Part shown: one piece after another, positions 23,283 through 34,599 of the stretch
How positions within the stretch are numbered: the first letter of the stretch is position 1
How the letters are laid out: each line of letters opens with the position of its first letter
Assembly (NCBI GenBank): GCA_039707655.1
Contig: CM077676.1
Span: 189,220,936 to 189,284,935, forward strand
Direction of reading: 5' to 3'
Source of the DNA: Elymus sibiricus
Taxonomy: Eukaryota > Streptophyta > Magnoliopsida > Poales > Poaceae
Length of the DNA stretch: 64,000 nucleotides
Position numbers and translations under genes: made by a program
Notes under the pieces: generated by a model
What the model was told of the DNA's origin: nothing
Databases searched by the model: none
The model's input: the letters and a program-made list of their open reading frames with translations, nothing else

Positions 23283-24630
23283 TTATGGGTAGAACTTGCG
23301 AAGATGCTCAATATTCCATGAGTTCTGCACTGGGGTGCCATCTTCGGTCTCCAGACGGACTGCGCCAGGTCTGGTAACTCGTACCACCCGATAAGGGCAT
23401 TCCCACTTTGGCGTCAACTTGTTTGATTTCTTGGCGGACTGAACGCGCCGAAGAACAAGGTCGCCTTCCTCAAGGCTTCGGGCGTGCACCTTGCGGCTAT
23501 GATAGCGGCGCAAGGCTTGCTGGTAGCGTGCAGCTCGCACAGCCGCCCGAAGACAATCCTCCTCAAGGAGCATTGCGTCGTCTTGCCGCAGCTGCTCTTG
23601 CTCAGCTTCATCGTAAGCGAGCACTTGAGGTGACCCGTATATGAGTTCCGTGGGGATCACTGCTTCTGCACCATAGATTAGGGAGAAGGGTGTTTGGCTG
23701 GTAGCTCGATTTCGTGTCGTCCTAAGTGACCAAAGAACTGCCGGCAACTCATCAATCCAGCGCCTTCCACATTTGCGTAGCCTGTCAAAGGTTCTTGTCT
23801 TGAGGCCTTGCAGCACTTCAGCGTTCATCCTTTTCGCTTGGCCGTTGCTTCTCGGGTGAGCAACAGATGCAAAACAGATTTTGCCGCCAAGGTCCTGGAC
23901 GTACTGCATGAAGGTGCGGCTCGTGAACTGTGTGCCGTTGTCGATGATGATTCTGTTAGGAACCCCGAAACGGCAAACTAATCCTTTCAAGAACTTGACG
24001 GCTGATTGCGCTGTCACCTTCCTCACCGGCTCCACTTCAGGCCACTTTGTGAACTTGTCGATGGCGACGTACAAGAACTCAAAGCCCCCGGTAGCACGGG
24101 GGAAGGGGCCCAAGATATCGAGCCCCTAGACCGAAAAGGGCCAGGAGAGAGGGATTGTTTGGAGAGCTTGAGCTGGCTGATGTATGTTCTTTGAATGGAA
24201 CTGGCATGCTTCACATTTTGTTACTAGCTCAGTTGCATCCTGGAGGGCAGTGGGCCAATAGAAGCCTTGCCGGAAAGCTTTGCCGGCAAGCGCCCTTGAT
24301 CCTATGTGAGAGCCACATATGCCTCCATGTATCTCCGCCAACAGCTTCAGTCTGTCTTCCCGGCAAATACACTTTAATTTCACACCGTTTGGTCTCTTTC
24401 TGTATAGTGTGTTATCCACAAACTGATACATACTTGACTGACGGGCTACTTTCTCAGCTTCTTCTTGCTCATCGGGAAGTTCTCCTGTTTGAAGGAAACG
24501 AACTATCTGCTGTGCCCATGCCGGAGCCTGCGGATCGACGACAAGGACTAAAGGCATTTCTTCGGCTGCGGGAGCGCTCACCTCAGCGGCAAGAACCTGA
24601 GGCTCTGCGTGAAGCAGCTGCTCACCAACA
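23283..24630 (-). pseudogene. Element B integrase
   Basis: From 24581 the frame contains an HHCC module (HGGICGSH...CEACQFH), then a TAG at 24126-24128 (SFSV*GLDIL), then the catalytic core to 23283. The core keeps the first Asp (GLDIL) and the second (IIIDNG). At the position of the catalytic Glu, 35 residues later, the codon is AAA for Lys (GQAKRMN, 23832-23834). This single change would abolish strand transfer. The C-terminus ends in WNIEHLRKFYP. A frameshift near 24620 separates it from RNase H. Confidence 0.9.
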
Positions 24631-25700
24631 ACCGTGTCGTTGTCTCGGCAACCTTTTTGCCGGCGGCTTTTGGGAGCTCCGCCGGAAAATACTTGCCGGT
24701 ATTCAACTTCCTTCTCTTACTGGCCAGCGTTGATGGAGTGACTGTTGGTTGATTCAAATGGAGCACAAAAGTTCCTGGTTCCACAGGTAGCTTTTGAGCG
24801 GCACACTTTGACAGGTGATCAGCAATGCTGTTTTCCGCACGAGGGATGTGCTCTGTTTGCAACCCGTCAAAGTGTTCTTCCAATTTCCTCACTTCTTCCA
24901 CATACGCTTCCATCAACGGGCTCTGGTAATCTTTGTTCACTTGTTTTACAACAAGCTGCGAGTCACCGTGGACGATCAATTTTTTGATTCCAAGGTCCAC
25001 TGCGATCCTAAGACCGGCAAGGAGTCCTTCGTACTCAACATTGTTGTTTGTAGCTTGCTCCCTGGGAAAGTGCATTTGAACTACATACTTGAGGTGCTCT
25101 CCGGTGGGCGCGACAAGCAGCACTCCGGCACCGGCGCCTTGCAGCGAGAAGGCACCGTCAAAGTACATGATCCATTCTTTGGCCGTCTCTTTGCCGGGGA
25201 GAACTGTTTCTCGAATTTCTTCATCTTGCGTTAGTGTCCATTCTGCAATGAACTCCACCAAGGCTCTGCTCTGGATGGTTGAAGTGCTTTCAAACTTAAG
25301 TGCGAAGCTTGACAATTCCAACGCCCACTCTACTATCCTGCCAGTTGCCTCTGGATTTCTCAAAATGCGTTGCAACGGAAAGCGAGTGACGACGGTGATC
25401 TTGTGTGCTTGGAAGTAGTGACGCAGCTTTCTTGAGGCCATAAGAAGGCCAAAAAGCAATTTCTGCACCCCAGAGTATCTTGATCTAGCCCCTTACAGAA
25501 GGGAACTAACAAAATATATGGGCCGCTGCACCACTTTCTTCTTTGGCATCACTTGTTGGTTAGTTTCATTTGCTTGCGTTGTTTCTGACTTGTCGGCGTC
25601 GGACCTTGCCGGAGAAGATTCCGGTTTGTCGCCGGACGGGATTGCCGCGGTCGCTTCCTCGTCATCGACTTCCCTCTACGCCACTAATGCAATACTAGCC
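24600..25700 (-). pseudogene. Element B RNase H plus second, archaeal-type RNase H
   Basis: The connecting RNase H segment (KLLFGLLMASRKLRHYFQAH, then VTRFPLQRIL) is followed by a second RNase H starting with MYFDGAFSLQGAGAG. That second domain has conserved acidic positions (YFDGA, VEYEGLLAGL, HGDSQL) and the tail AENSIADHLSK. Dual RNase H is characteristic of the Tat/Ogre lineage. Stops are present at about 25494 (TAA) and 25676 (TAG). The second domain itself is uninterrupted. Confidence 0.85.
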
Positions 25701-25819
25701 ACTTGATTCGTTGCCGCTACGTATAGCAGCAACGGCTCTTGTGGTCTAGGCGCAACTAGTATCGGCGCGGAGGAGAGGTACCTTTTCAAATCCTGCAGCG
25801 CGGCCTCCGCTTCCGGAGT

Positions 25820-26660
25820 TCATTTCATCAGACCTGCCTTTTTCAAGATCTTGAAAAATGGCAGGGCGCGCTCAGCAGATTTTGAAATGAACCTACTCAA
25901 GGCAGCAATACAGCCGGCAAGACGCCGCACATCCTTGATGCTCTCTGGTGCTTTAATCTGCTCAATTGCTTTGATCTTGTCGGGATTTGCCTCAATTCCT
26001 CGTTGAGATACAAAGAATCCGAGAAGTTTGCCGGACGGAACGCCAAACACACACTTCTCGGGGTTGAGCTTCAAATTGATCTTGCGCAGGTTTGCAAATG
26101 TTTCTTCTAAATCTTGAATGAGGGTTGATTTGTCCTTGGTTTTGACCACTATATCATCCATATATGCTTCCACATTCCTGTGCAGCTGGGGTTCAAAACC
26201 AATCTAGACTGCTCTTGTGAATGTTGAACCAGCACTCTTTAACCCGAAAGGCATCCGCACGAAGCAATATGTGACACATGGAGTAATGAATGCGGTTTTC
26301 TCCTCATCCTCCTTGGCCATGAATATCTGATGGTACCCAGAATATGCATCAAGGAAGGAGAGTAAATCACAGCCAGAAGTAGAGTCTACAATTTGATCAA
26401 TGCGCGGCAAGGGGAAAGGATCCTTTGGACATGCTTTGTTGATATCAGTGTAGTCAATACAAAGTCTCCACTTTCCGTTTGTTTTGCGCACCACAACTGG
26501 ATTTGCCAACCAAGTTGGATGTAGTACACCTCTAACCAGGCCTGCTGCTTCAAGTTTCTTGATCTCCTCAGCAATGAACTATTGCCGCTCCAAGGCTTGC
26601 TTCCTGACCTTCTGCTTGACGGGCCGAGCGTGGGGACAGACAGCAAGGTGGTGCTCAATT
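25820..26660 (-). pseudogene. Element B reverse transcriptase
   Basis: One frame covers the palm and fingers: VVRKTNGKWRLCIDY, FLDAYSGYHQI, FGLKSAGSTFTR and the catalytic YMDD just after 26173. In-frame stops: TAG at 26204-26206 (a Gln codon in relatives), TGA at 25820 (Trp in relatives, LMK*TPEAEAAL) and further stops near 26580 and 26668. Nearly all fit C-to-T or G-to-A change. Confidence 0.88.
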
Positions 26661-26746
26661 ACCTACCTGGGAACACCGAGGATGTTAGATGGTCGCCATG
26701 CAAACACATCGACATTCGCCCACAAGAAGGCAATGAGCGTGCTTTC

Positions 26747-27580
26747 CTATTTGCTGTCAAGGGTGGCACTGATGGTGAAGGTACCGTCAGTGCCGTCCTC
26801 CCTCGCCGGCACCTTTTTGGTCGCTGGCGAAGTAGCCTTGGATTTCTTTCTGGTAGAGCGCTCCGGCAAGTCTTCAACAGGCGCGCAGCACTCCAAAGAG
26901 GTGCGCTTCCCGGAATCCTTGTCAGAGGTCTTGCCGGACTTCTTGCTTTTCTTCTTGTTGGCGGGAGCTGGCGCCTTGGCGGCTTCTGCTGCAACCGCAT
27001 CTCTGTACATCTTATCGACGCAAATAACTACATCTTTCTTGTCGGAGTTGATGGAAATGACACCCATCGGTCCTGGCATCTTCAACGTATTGTAGGCATA
27101 GTGAGATGCTGCCATGAATTTTGCCAAGGCTGGGCGGCCAAGAATTCCATTATACGGCAAGGGGGTCTTGACAACATCAAATACAATCTTTTCTGTTCTG
27201 TAGTTCAATTCGCCGCCAAACGTCACCGGCAACGTGATCTTTCCCTTGGGCTGGCTTCTTCCCGGGTTTACTCCTTGAAACATGCCTGTCTTCTCGAGCT
27301 CCTTGTCGGGAATCTGCAACCTCTTGATTACTTCTGGAGAAATCAAGTTTAGGCCGGCCCCACCGTCAACTAACATTTTTGTGACCTGGAGGTTGCGAAT
27401 TGTTGGCGACACCAACAACTGAAAACACCCGACCGTGGTTGTGTGATCAGGGTGGTCCTCGGCATCGAAAATGATAGGTGTGTGTGACCACTTGAGTGGC
27501 TTTTGAGAGCCCATTGCCGGTTCTGCAGCGTTAACCTCACGCGCCCACTGCTTAAGTTGGCGGTGTGAGGAGTGTAAAGA
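26747..27580 (-). pseudogene. Element B protease region
   Basis: Open in one frame from about 27580 to a stop at 26747. The aspartic protease motif is MLVDGGAGLNLIS near 27340-27378; D-G-G in place of D-S/T-G is usual in Tat elements. A second conserved block is PYNGILGRPALAKF. The segment after it is Lys/Ser-rich linker toward RT. It is joined to gag through a frameshift between 27600 and 27800. Confidence 0.75.
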
Positions 27581-27599
27581 TGCACCTCCGTCAATGCAC

Positions 27600-29748
27600 A
27601 TGGCCTCAGTTGCCTTGGAATTCTTGTTCACTGGACTCTCCGTCGTCCTCTTCTTCTTCACTTCCATCATCTTCCTCTTTCTTTTCGCGGCCTCTAGCAG
27701 GTTTTTCTTTCTGTTGCTTGGCCTTGCCGCGACGGCCTCCGCGACCACCACGGCCCTTTTTGCCAGATCCACTGGCACCATCTTGACCCTTCTCTTTGTC
27801 ACGCTTTTCATATTCAGCCTTCTATTTTTCAACAAGGTGCTCGACTTGTCGGCACTCTTGGAGATCGTGGCCCTTGGTGCGGTGAATCTTGCAGTACGGC
27901 CCATTAGACTTGCCGGCCTTCTTGTTTGCCGCCGCGTCCTGGCAAGCGGTGCATATAGCAGCCTCCTTACCGGAGTTCTCAGTCTTAGCTTTCTTGGCGG
28001 ACTCAGAGTTGTCGGAGCCCTCAACGGCCATAACGGCTTTGCCTTTGCGCTTCCTGTTACGCTTTCGGCCCTTCTTCCCCGGGGTGGCAGCATCATCATC
28101 CTTGGAATCTACCTCGGCACCAGCATCCTCCCCGGGAAGCCTCCTTCCTTCCTCAGCACGTGCACACTTATCCGCCAACGTATAGAGTTCGTTGACAGTT
28201 TTCGGCAGCTTAACGTTCATCTTTTCCTACATCCTCCGATTGCGTACATTCGTGTGAAATGCGGCAATGACGGATGCGGGGTGCACATCAGGAATGTTAC
28301 GGTGCACACGACTTAACCTCTGGATGTACGTGCGCAAGGTTTCTCCATCTCTTTGCGGAATCACTTGCAGGTCGCTGGGCTGCCCAGGGGCCTTGTGGCC
28401 TCCGGTAAAGGTACCAACAAACTCATTACAGAGATCTGCCCACGAAGAAATGGAGTTCTCCAGCAAGTTCATCAGCCAAGATCTCACGTTGGGCTTTAGC
28501 GCCAACGAAAAGTAGTTAACGAGGATTTTCTCATCCCTTCCCCCGGTAGCTTGCACGGCAATCGTGTATATGCCCAGAAACTCTGTCGGGTTCAGCTTGC
28601 CGTCGTACTTCTCTGGTACTTCTAGCTTGAAGGCATGGACAGACGGCCATCGGACTTGCCGCAGCTCACGGGTGAAGGCAGGACATCCAACCTCGTAAGG
28701 CAGATATCCGCCAACCCCTGGCGCAGGCTCATCAACGATGGGGCCGTTGCGCGCGTCGGATTGACGGCGCGCCTCCCGACGCAGTTCAATGGTGGTGCGG
28801 ACATCTTCTACCCGCCTGTCTTGCCACACTTGCTGCTGGTCTTGCCGCGCTCACGGATCCGAAGAGGCCATCGACATCTCATCGGGCTCGAGATACCGTT
28901 GAGCTTGCCGCGGTTGTTGGTGTTGCTGCTGTTGAGACTGTTGCCGCTGGGGTGATTGCACCGTTAGCGCAGCACCGTCAACGCGGCCACCAGTTGGAGC
29001 TAATGGTGCTGTTTCGGTCGCCATGAGGGCTCCGCTTGCTGTGATTTGCTGGCCTCGGCAAACCCAATCAAACTTTGGATGGTGGCTCTCCACTCATCCA
29101 TCTTCTCTGCCGCTGGAGGGAAATTCAGCAGCATCTGGGCTCGCGCCATTGCTTCTGCTGCTGTGGCTGGCATGGCCGGAAGTGAAGAGCGTGACGTCGC
29201 TCTAATCTTGGCAGAGCCAGCAGGAGCGCTATCGCGGTCTTGCTGCCGCGGCACATGATCAGCAGCGGGTCGCTGTGGCGGAGGCGGTGCCTGAGGATCT
29301 GGGATTTGATCAACAGGAGTCTTGCCATGAGGTCGTCGCCGTCCGGAGTCGTTGGTGCCGCTCGGAGCCGTACCGCGCCCATTGTGCGAGGGCGCGGCGT
29401 CTGTCCTGAAGCAGCATCTTTGGACGCCGCCGCGGCGGGATCTTGGCTCGCGCTGGCCCGGGCGTTGCCGCTCCGGTGGCTGCGTTCGTCGGCGCGGCGA
29501 GGAGGAGGAAGACGTCCGTCTGCCCCGCTCGCGCCGTCTCGGCTTCGTTCGCCAGAGGATCAAGGAAGTCGACCGCCTCCAGCGCGCTCGTCTCCCGCAC
29601 CAACCACGGTGGGCATGGCGACCACGCCGCCTGCGCTGGTCATGCCAACCGCGGTATCCGCACAGCCCGCATCGACTGCACCGCCTGCGCCGCCTGCGGA
29701 TACGTGCGAAGGGGCCGTCATCGTGATGCCCTTCTTCTTGGGGGCCAT
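27600..29748 (-). pseudogene. Element B gag
   Basis: The likely ATG is at 29748 (MAPKKKG), about 80 nt inside the primer-binding site. The frame shifts several times across a Pro/Ala/Gln-rich N-terminus (29093-29600). It then enters the retrotransposon gag domain (28829-28227: FLGIYTIAVQATGG, NLLENSISSWADLCNEF) and, after a TAG, a Lys-rich region with YCKIHRTKGHDLQEC. That last motif resembles the zinc-binding YCxxHxxxGHxxxxC of Tat gags. A further stop lies at 27822. It is decayed and non-functional. Confidence 0.8.
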
Positions 29749-29825
29749 CGACGATGAGGAGGATGGTGATGAAGTTGATGAAGCAGACGCGCAATCCACT
29801 GATTTAGGTTTGCGCAAGCGACTCC

Positions 29826-29841
29826 CCTTCCTGGCGCGCCA
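29826..29841 (-). other. Element B primer-binding site
   Basis: The minus strand reads TGGCGCGCCAGGAAGG four bases inside the 5' LTR. The priming tRNA was not identified. Confidence 0.65.
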
Positions 29842-29845
29842 AACA

Positions 29846-30710
29846 TGTCGTGGGTACGACCATCTATGGGGCCATCCAGCCCCTTTGTGGTTCAGCAGGG
29901 GAGATCAACGTGCACAAAGAGCAGAATAGATGGAGGACGTGGGGGATTTACCCAAGTTCAGGCCGCTGAGGAGCGTAAAACCCTACTCCTGCTTTGGTGT
30001 ATTGGATGTATGAGAGCTCAAGTACAAGGAGCGCTTCTCTCGGCAAGGCGCAGAGAGAGCAGCTACGCATGCGAGATGTGCTAGTGTTTGGAAAAGGATC
30101 CGAATCCCTCTAACTGTTGCCTTGGCCCTCCTTTTATAGATCAAGGGGTTACCACAGTGGCAAAACAGTAATTACATAGTGATTAGATAGCAAACAGTGC
30201 TATCATACCTAACTCTGCCAGTTTAGGACAAAGGCATTAAATGCTCCGTTAGGTGTCACGTGGAGAGGCAGCCCCGGCAAGGTTTCTGCACCGCTCGTCC
30301 AACTACCTCATATTATTCTGACACGCCTCCTGGACGGGTGTCATTAAAGGCAAATCTTCTCCCTGCGTGCTGACACGTGCCCGACAAATCCCGCCAACCA
30401 GCCTGCGCGGTCAACACCTCACCGATTAGCGACTAGCTGCCCGGTGAGGTGGAGTGCTGACGTGCTGGCGAAAACTTGCCGGCACGGAGCTTGCCGGGTC
30501 TTCACCTTGCCGGTTCGGCCTTGCCGGCAAGGAATGCCTTCATCTTCAGCACTGGTCGAGTGCTTTGTCTTGAACTTCTCTCCAGTAGCACCTGCCACTG
30601 GGCCCTGAATCTTGGTCTTGGTGGTTTCCGGCAAGCCTTGGCCGGCAAGGAGGCCGCTACCGTCTGTGCATAGGTCAGGGTATAAAATACCCATGTTTTA
30701 TACACTGACA
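29846..30710 (-). repeat. Element B 5' LTR
   Basis: 865 bp, TG...CA, gap-free partner of 1405-2269. Followed by the second CATGC at 30711-30715. Confidence 0.93.
30131..30138 (-). promoter_or_regulatory. TATA box of element B 5' LTR
   Basis: The minus strand reads tataaaag followed by gagggcc, placed mid-LTR and pointing to gag. It is identical in the other LTR (1690-1697). Confidence 0.6.
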
Positions 30711-31576
30711 CATGCACGTATGGTCTTTCGTTATGCTAAGAAGTTGGAGCATGAATTATTATTGATTGACTTCCTTTGTGTGGCGGTCGGGGGCGCGCGA
30801 TGGTTAACTCCTACCAACCTCCCCCCTAGGGGCATGCGTAGTAGTACTTTGCTTCGAGGGCTAATAAACTTTCGCAATAAGTATGTGAGTTCTTTATGAC
30901 TAATGTGAGTCCATGGATTATACGCACTCTCACCCTTCCGCAATTTGCTAGCCTCTTCAGTACCGTGCATTGCCCTTTCTCACATCGAGAGTTGGTGCAA
31001 ACTTCGCCGGTGCATCCAAACCCCGTGATATGATACGCTCTATCACACATAAGCCTCTTTATATCTTCCTCAAAACAGCCACCATACCTACCTATCATGG
31101 CATTTCCATAGCCATTCCGAGATATATTGCCATGCAACTTCCACCATTCCGTTTTTATGACACACATAATCATTGTCATATTGCTTTGCATGATCATATA
31201 GCTGACATAGTATTTGTGGCTCAACCACCGTTCATCATTTTTATACATGTTACGCTAGCATCATTGCACATCCTGGTACACTGCCAGAGGCATTCATATA
31301 GAGTCATATTTTTGTTCTAGTATCGAGTTGTAATTTTGAGTTGTAAGTAAATAGAGGTGTGATGATCATCATTATTAGAGCATTGTCCCAGTGAGGAAAG
31401 GATGATGGTGGCTATGATTCCCCCACAAGTCGGGATGAGACTCCGGACGAAAATAAAAAAAAGAAAAAAAGAGGCGAAAAAGAGCCATGAAAAATAATAT
31501 ATAAAGATAAAAAAATAAATAGAAAAGAAAAAGAAAAAAAAATAAATGAGAGAAAAAGAGAGAAGGGGCAATGTTA

Positions 31577-31986
31577 CGGACGCAGCTGTTCTGCTCCCGA
31601 GCTCATGTGAGCTCGGGTGAACAGTAAAATCGAAAAAAATAGTAAAAAAAAATCAAAAAAATCTGATTTTTTTTGTTAGAAACATTGATGTTTTTTCCAC
31701 ATGCGTGCAAAATTTCATCATTAGATGACATTCGTGGAAAATATGGCAAAAAAAACAAAATCGATGCTCCAAAAAGTCTGTTTTTTGTAGCATTTTGGAG
31801 CATCGATTTTGTTTTTTTTGCCACATTTTTCACGAATGTCATCTAGTGATGAAATTTTGCACGGATGTGGAAAAAACATCAATGTTTCTAACAAAAAAAA
31901 ATCAGTTTTTTTTATTTTTTTACTATTTTTTTCAATTTTACTGTTCACCCGAGCTCATGTGAGCTCGGGAGCAGAAGAGCACTTTC
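31577..31986. mobile_element. Fold-back MITE, Mutator-like, 10-bp target duplication
   Basis: A 410-bp insertion in element A flanked by ggcaatgtta (31567-31576 and 31987-31996; 11 bp if the following C is counted). The two halves are near-perfect inverted repeats of about 190 bp, meeting near 31785. Within each arm sits a smaller palindrome (gagctcatgtgagctc). The long target duplication suggests a Mutator-type transposase source. A transcript across it would form a long hairpin. Confidence 0.85.
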
Positions 31987-32747
31987 GGCAATGTTACTAT
32001 CTTTTTCCACACTTGTGCTTCAGAGTAGCACCATGTTTTTCATATAGAGAGTCTCCTATTTTCTCACTTTCATATACTAGTGGGAATTTTTCATTATAGA
32101 ACTTGGCTTGTATATTCCGATGATGGGCTTCCTCAAATGCCCAAGGTCTTCATGAGCAAGCAAGTTGGATACACACCCACTTAGTTTTCATGTTGAGCTT
32201 TCATACACTTATAGCTCTTAGTGCATCCGTTGCATGGAAATCCCTACTCCTCGCATTGACATCAATTGATGGGTATCTCCATAGCCCGTTGATTAGCCTC
32301 GTTGATGTGAGACTTTCCCCATTTTTGACTTCTCCTATTTATCTCTATCACCATACTCTATTCCACCCATAGTGCTATATCCATGGCTTGCGCTCATGTA
32401 TTGCGTGTGAGTTGAAAAAGCTGAAGCGCGTTAAAAAGTATGAACCAATTGCTTGGCTAAAACTGGGGTTGTTCATGATAAATACTTTGTGTGAAGAAGA
32501 TGGAGCATGACAGGATTATATGATTTTGTAGGGATAACGTTCTTTAGCATTTTTATTTTGAAAGACATGATTGTTTGCTAGTATGCCTGAGTATTGATGT
32601 CTTTATATCAAATTATAGACTATTGCTTCGAATCATTTGGATCTTATTATTCATAACGTAAGAGAGAGATTACATGATGAAACATGATAGGTAGCATTCT
32701 ACATCAAAAATTCTGTTTTTATCATTTACCTACTCGAGGACGAGCAG

Positions 32748-32767
32748 GAATTAAGCTTGGGGATGCT
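32748..32767 (+). other. Element A polypurine tract
   Basis: ggaattaagcttggggatgc immediately upstream of the LTR start TGATACG; identical core in element C. Confidence 0.75.
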
Positions 32768-34322
32768 TGATACGTCTCCAACGTATCTATAATTTTTGAT
32801 TGTTCCATGCTATTATAGTATCAATCTTGGATGTTTTTATATGCAATTGTATGCAATTATATATCATTTTTTGGGACTAACCTATTAACCCAGTGCCTAG
32901 TGCCAGTTGCTGTTTTCTGCTTGTTTTTGGCTTTTCAGAGAAACAATACCAAATGAAGTCCAAATGCCACGAAACTTGTTGGAGATTTTTTTCTTGGACA
33001 AAAGAAACCTGGGAAGCTTCGGGAGGAGGCCAGAAGCCCCGCAGGGGCTTCACAAGGCACTAGGGCGCGCCCCAGGGGGGGCACCGTAGTACCTTGTGGG
33101 GCCTACGTGACTCCTTTTGACATAATTCCACTTCTATAAATTCACAAATATTGGGAAACCCCCAGAAAGCCAGAAGAGAAAACCTTTCCGCCGCCGCAAG
33201 CCTCTGTTCTTCCACGATCCCATCTGGAGGCCTTTTCCGGTACTCTGCCGGAGGGGGAATCGATCACGGAGGGCTTCTACATCAACCTTGCTGTCCTTCC
33301 GATGATGTGTGAGTAGTTTACCACAGCCTACGGGTCCATAGCTAGTAGCTAGATGGCTTCTTCTCTCTCTTTGATCTTCAATACAATGTTCTCCTCGATG
33401 TTCTTGGAGTTCTATCCGATGTAATCTTCTTTTGCGGTGTGTTTGTTGGGATCCGATGAATTGTGAGTTTATGATCAGATTATTCATGAGAAATATTTGA
33501 GTCTTCTCTGAACTCTTTTATGCATGATTGTTATAGCTTTGTATTTCTCTCCGATCTATCGGTTTAGTTTGGCCTACTAGATTGATTTATCTTGCAATGG
33601 GAGAGGTGCTTTGTGATGGTTTCAATCTTGCGGTGCTCAATCCCAGTGACAGAAAGGGACATGACATGTATTTGTATTGTTGCCATTAAGGTTAAAAAAT
33701 GGGGTTTATTCATATTGCTTGAATTTGCTTCTCTACATCATGTCATCTTGCTTAAGGCGTTACTCTGTTTCATACTTAATACCCTAGATGCGTGCTGGAT
33801 AGCGGTCGATGGGTGGAGTAATAGTAGTAGATGCAGGCAGGAGTTGGTCTACTTGTCTCGGACGTGATGCCTATATACATGATCATTGCCATGAATCCTT
33901 CATAATTATTTGCTTTTTTATCAATTGCCCAACAGTAATTTGTTTACCCACCGTATGTTTATGTGCTCAAGAGAGAAGCCTCTAGTGAAAACTATGGTCC
34001 CCGGGTCTATCTTTATCATATAAAAATCCTAAAAATACCTTGCTGTAATTTATTTACTTTTATTTTAATTAGTAATTTAGTTTATCTATTTACCTCGATA
34101 AGATTTAATCCTTGCAAATAACCGCTAAGAAGATTGACAACCCTCTTATTTGCGTTGGGTGCAAGTGTTTGCTCTTGTGTGTGCAGGTGCGCTTAACGGA
34201 ATTTTGCTTGGTTCTCCTACTGGATTGATAACCTTGGTTCTTAACTGAGGGAAATACTTATCTCTACTGTACTGCATCTCCCTTCCTCTTCAGGGAATTA
34301 CCAACACAGCTCACAAGTAGCA
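32768..34322 (+). repeat. Element A 3' LTR
   Basis: 1555 bp from TGATACGTCTCC to AAGTAGCA. It matches, inverted, the solo LTR at 58610-60167 over its full length. A TATA box (tataaatt, 33135-33142) is present. No 5' LTR lies within the window, so the target duplication cannot be checked; the base after the LTR starts acgga. Confidence 0.9.
33135..33142 (+). promoter_or_regulatory. TATA box of element A LTR
   Basis: tataaatt in the LTR, conserved in the solo LTR on the other strand near 59795. Probable core promoter for the element RNA. Confidence 0.5.
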
Positions 34323-34520
34323 ACGGACGAGTCTTAGAGGTGGCAGTAGTGGTGGGCGTGGAGGACGGATGAGTCTTAGAGGTGGCACTAGTGGTGGGTG
34401 TGGAAGACGGACGAGTCTTAGAGGAGCCGGCCGCGGAGGTGACATGGTTCCGGTGGTAATAGGATGCGAAGAATTGATAGAGGAAGGCCTATTGACATTT
34501 TGCTAAATCCGGATGGTTGA
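34323..34520 (+). pseudogene. RGG-repeat C-terminal fragment of an unknown protein
   Basis: Three imperfect 39-45 bp tandem repeats (34325-34440) encode Arg/Gly/Ser-rich units such as SLRGGSSGGRGGRM. The frame continues to a stop near 34505; a one-base shift would give an alternative ending RPIDILLNPDG. The 5' part is cut off by element A. It could be the end of a transposase or RNA-binding protein; no domain is visible. Confidence 0.4.
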
Positions 34521-34599
34521 ATGGTATAATGCTTATTGCCTCCATACATTTTGATCTGTTGATATGTTTTACTAGCAACTAAATCTTATTTTTGTAGGC

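Larger units (their letters stand above)
1405..30710 (-). mobile_element. Element B: Tat-lineage Ty3/gypsy retrotransposon with antisense extra gene
   Basis: The element has two 865-bp LTRs starting TG and ending CA, flanked by the 5-bp duplication CATGC (1400-1404 and 30711-30715). On the minus strand the order is 5' LTR, primer-binding site, gag, protease, RT, RNase H, a second archaeal-type RNase H, integrase, then an antisense extra ORF and the 3' LTR. The second RNase H and the antisense ORF are hallmarks of the Tat/Retand/Grande lineage. Elements C and D are nested inside it; removing them leaves roughly 13 kb. About 32 differences between the LTRs were counted by eye (3.7%, mostly transitions). 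At the commonly used grass rate of 1.3e-8 per site per year this suggests roughly 1.5 million years. Confidence 0.93.
30716..32767 (+). mobile_element. Element A, internal 3' region, right piece
   Basis: This is the continuation of element A after element B. It is noncoding, with an A-rich stretch at 31440-31560, an embedded fold-back MITE (31577-31986), and the polypurine tract at 32748-32767 directly before the LTR. The block 32720-32767 (tactcgaggacgagcaggaa and on) is the mirror of 6355-6395 in element C. Confidence 0.8.

Noticed and set aside
31317..32099. ORFs rich in Phe and Lys
   Set aside because: Produced by A/T homopolymers in the fold-back MITE and its flanks.
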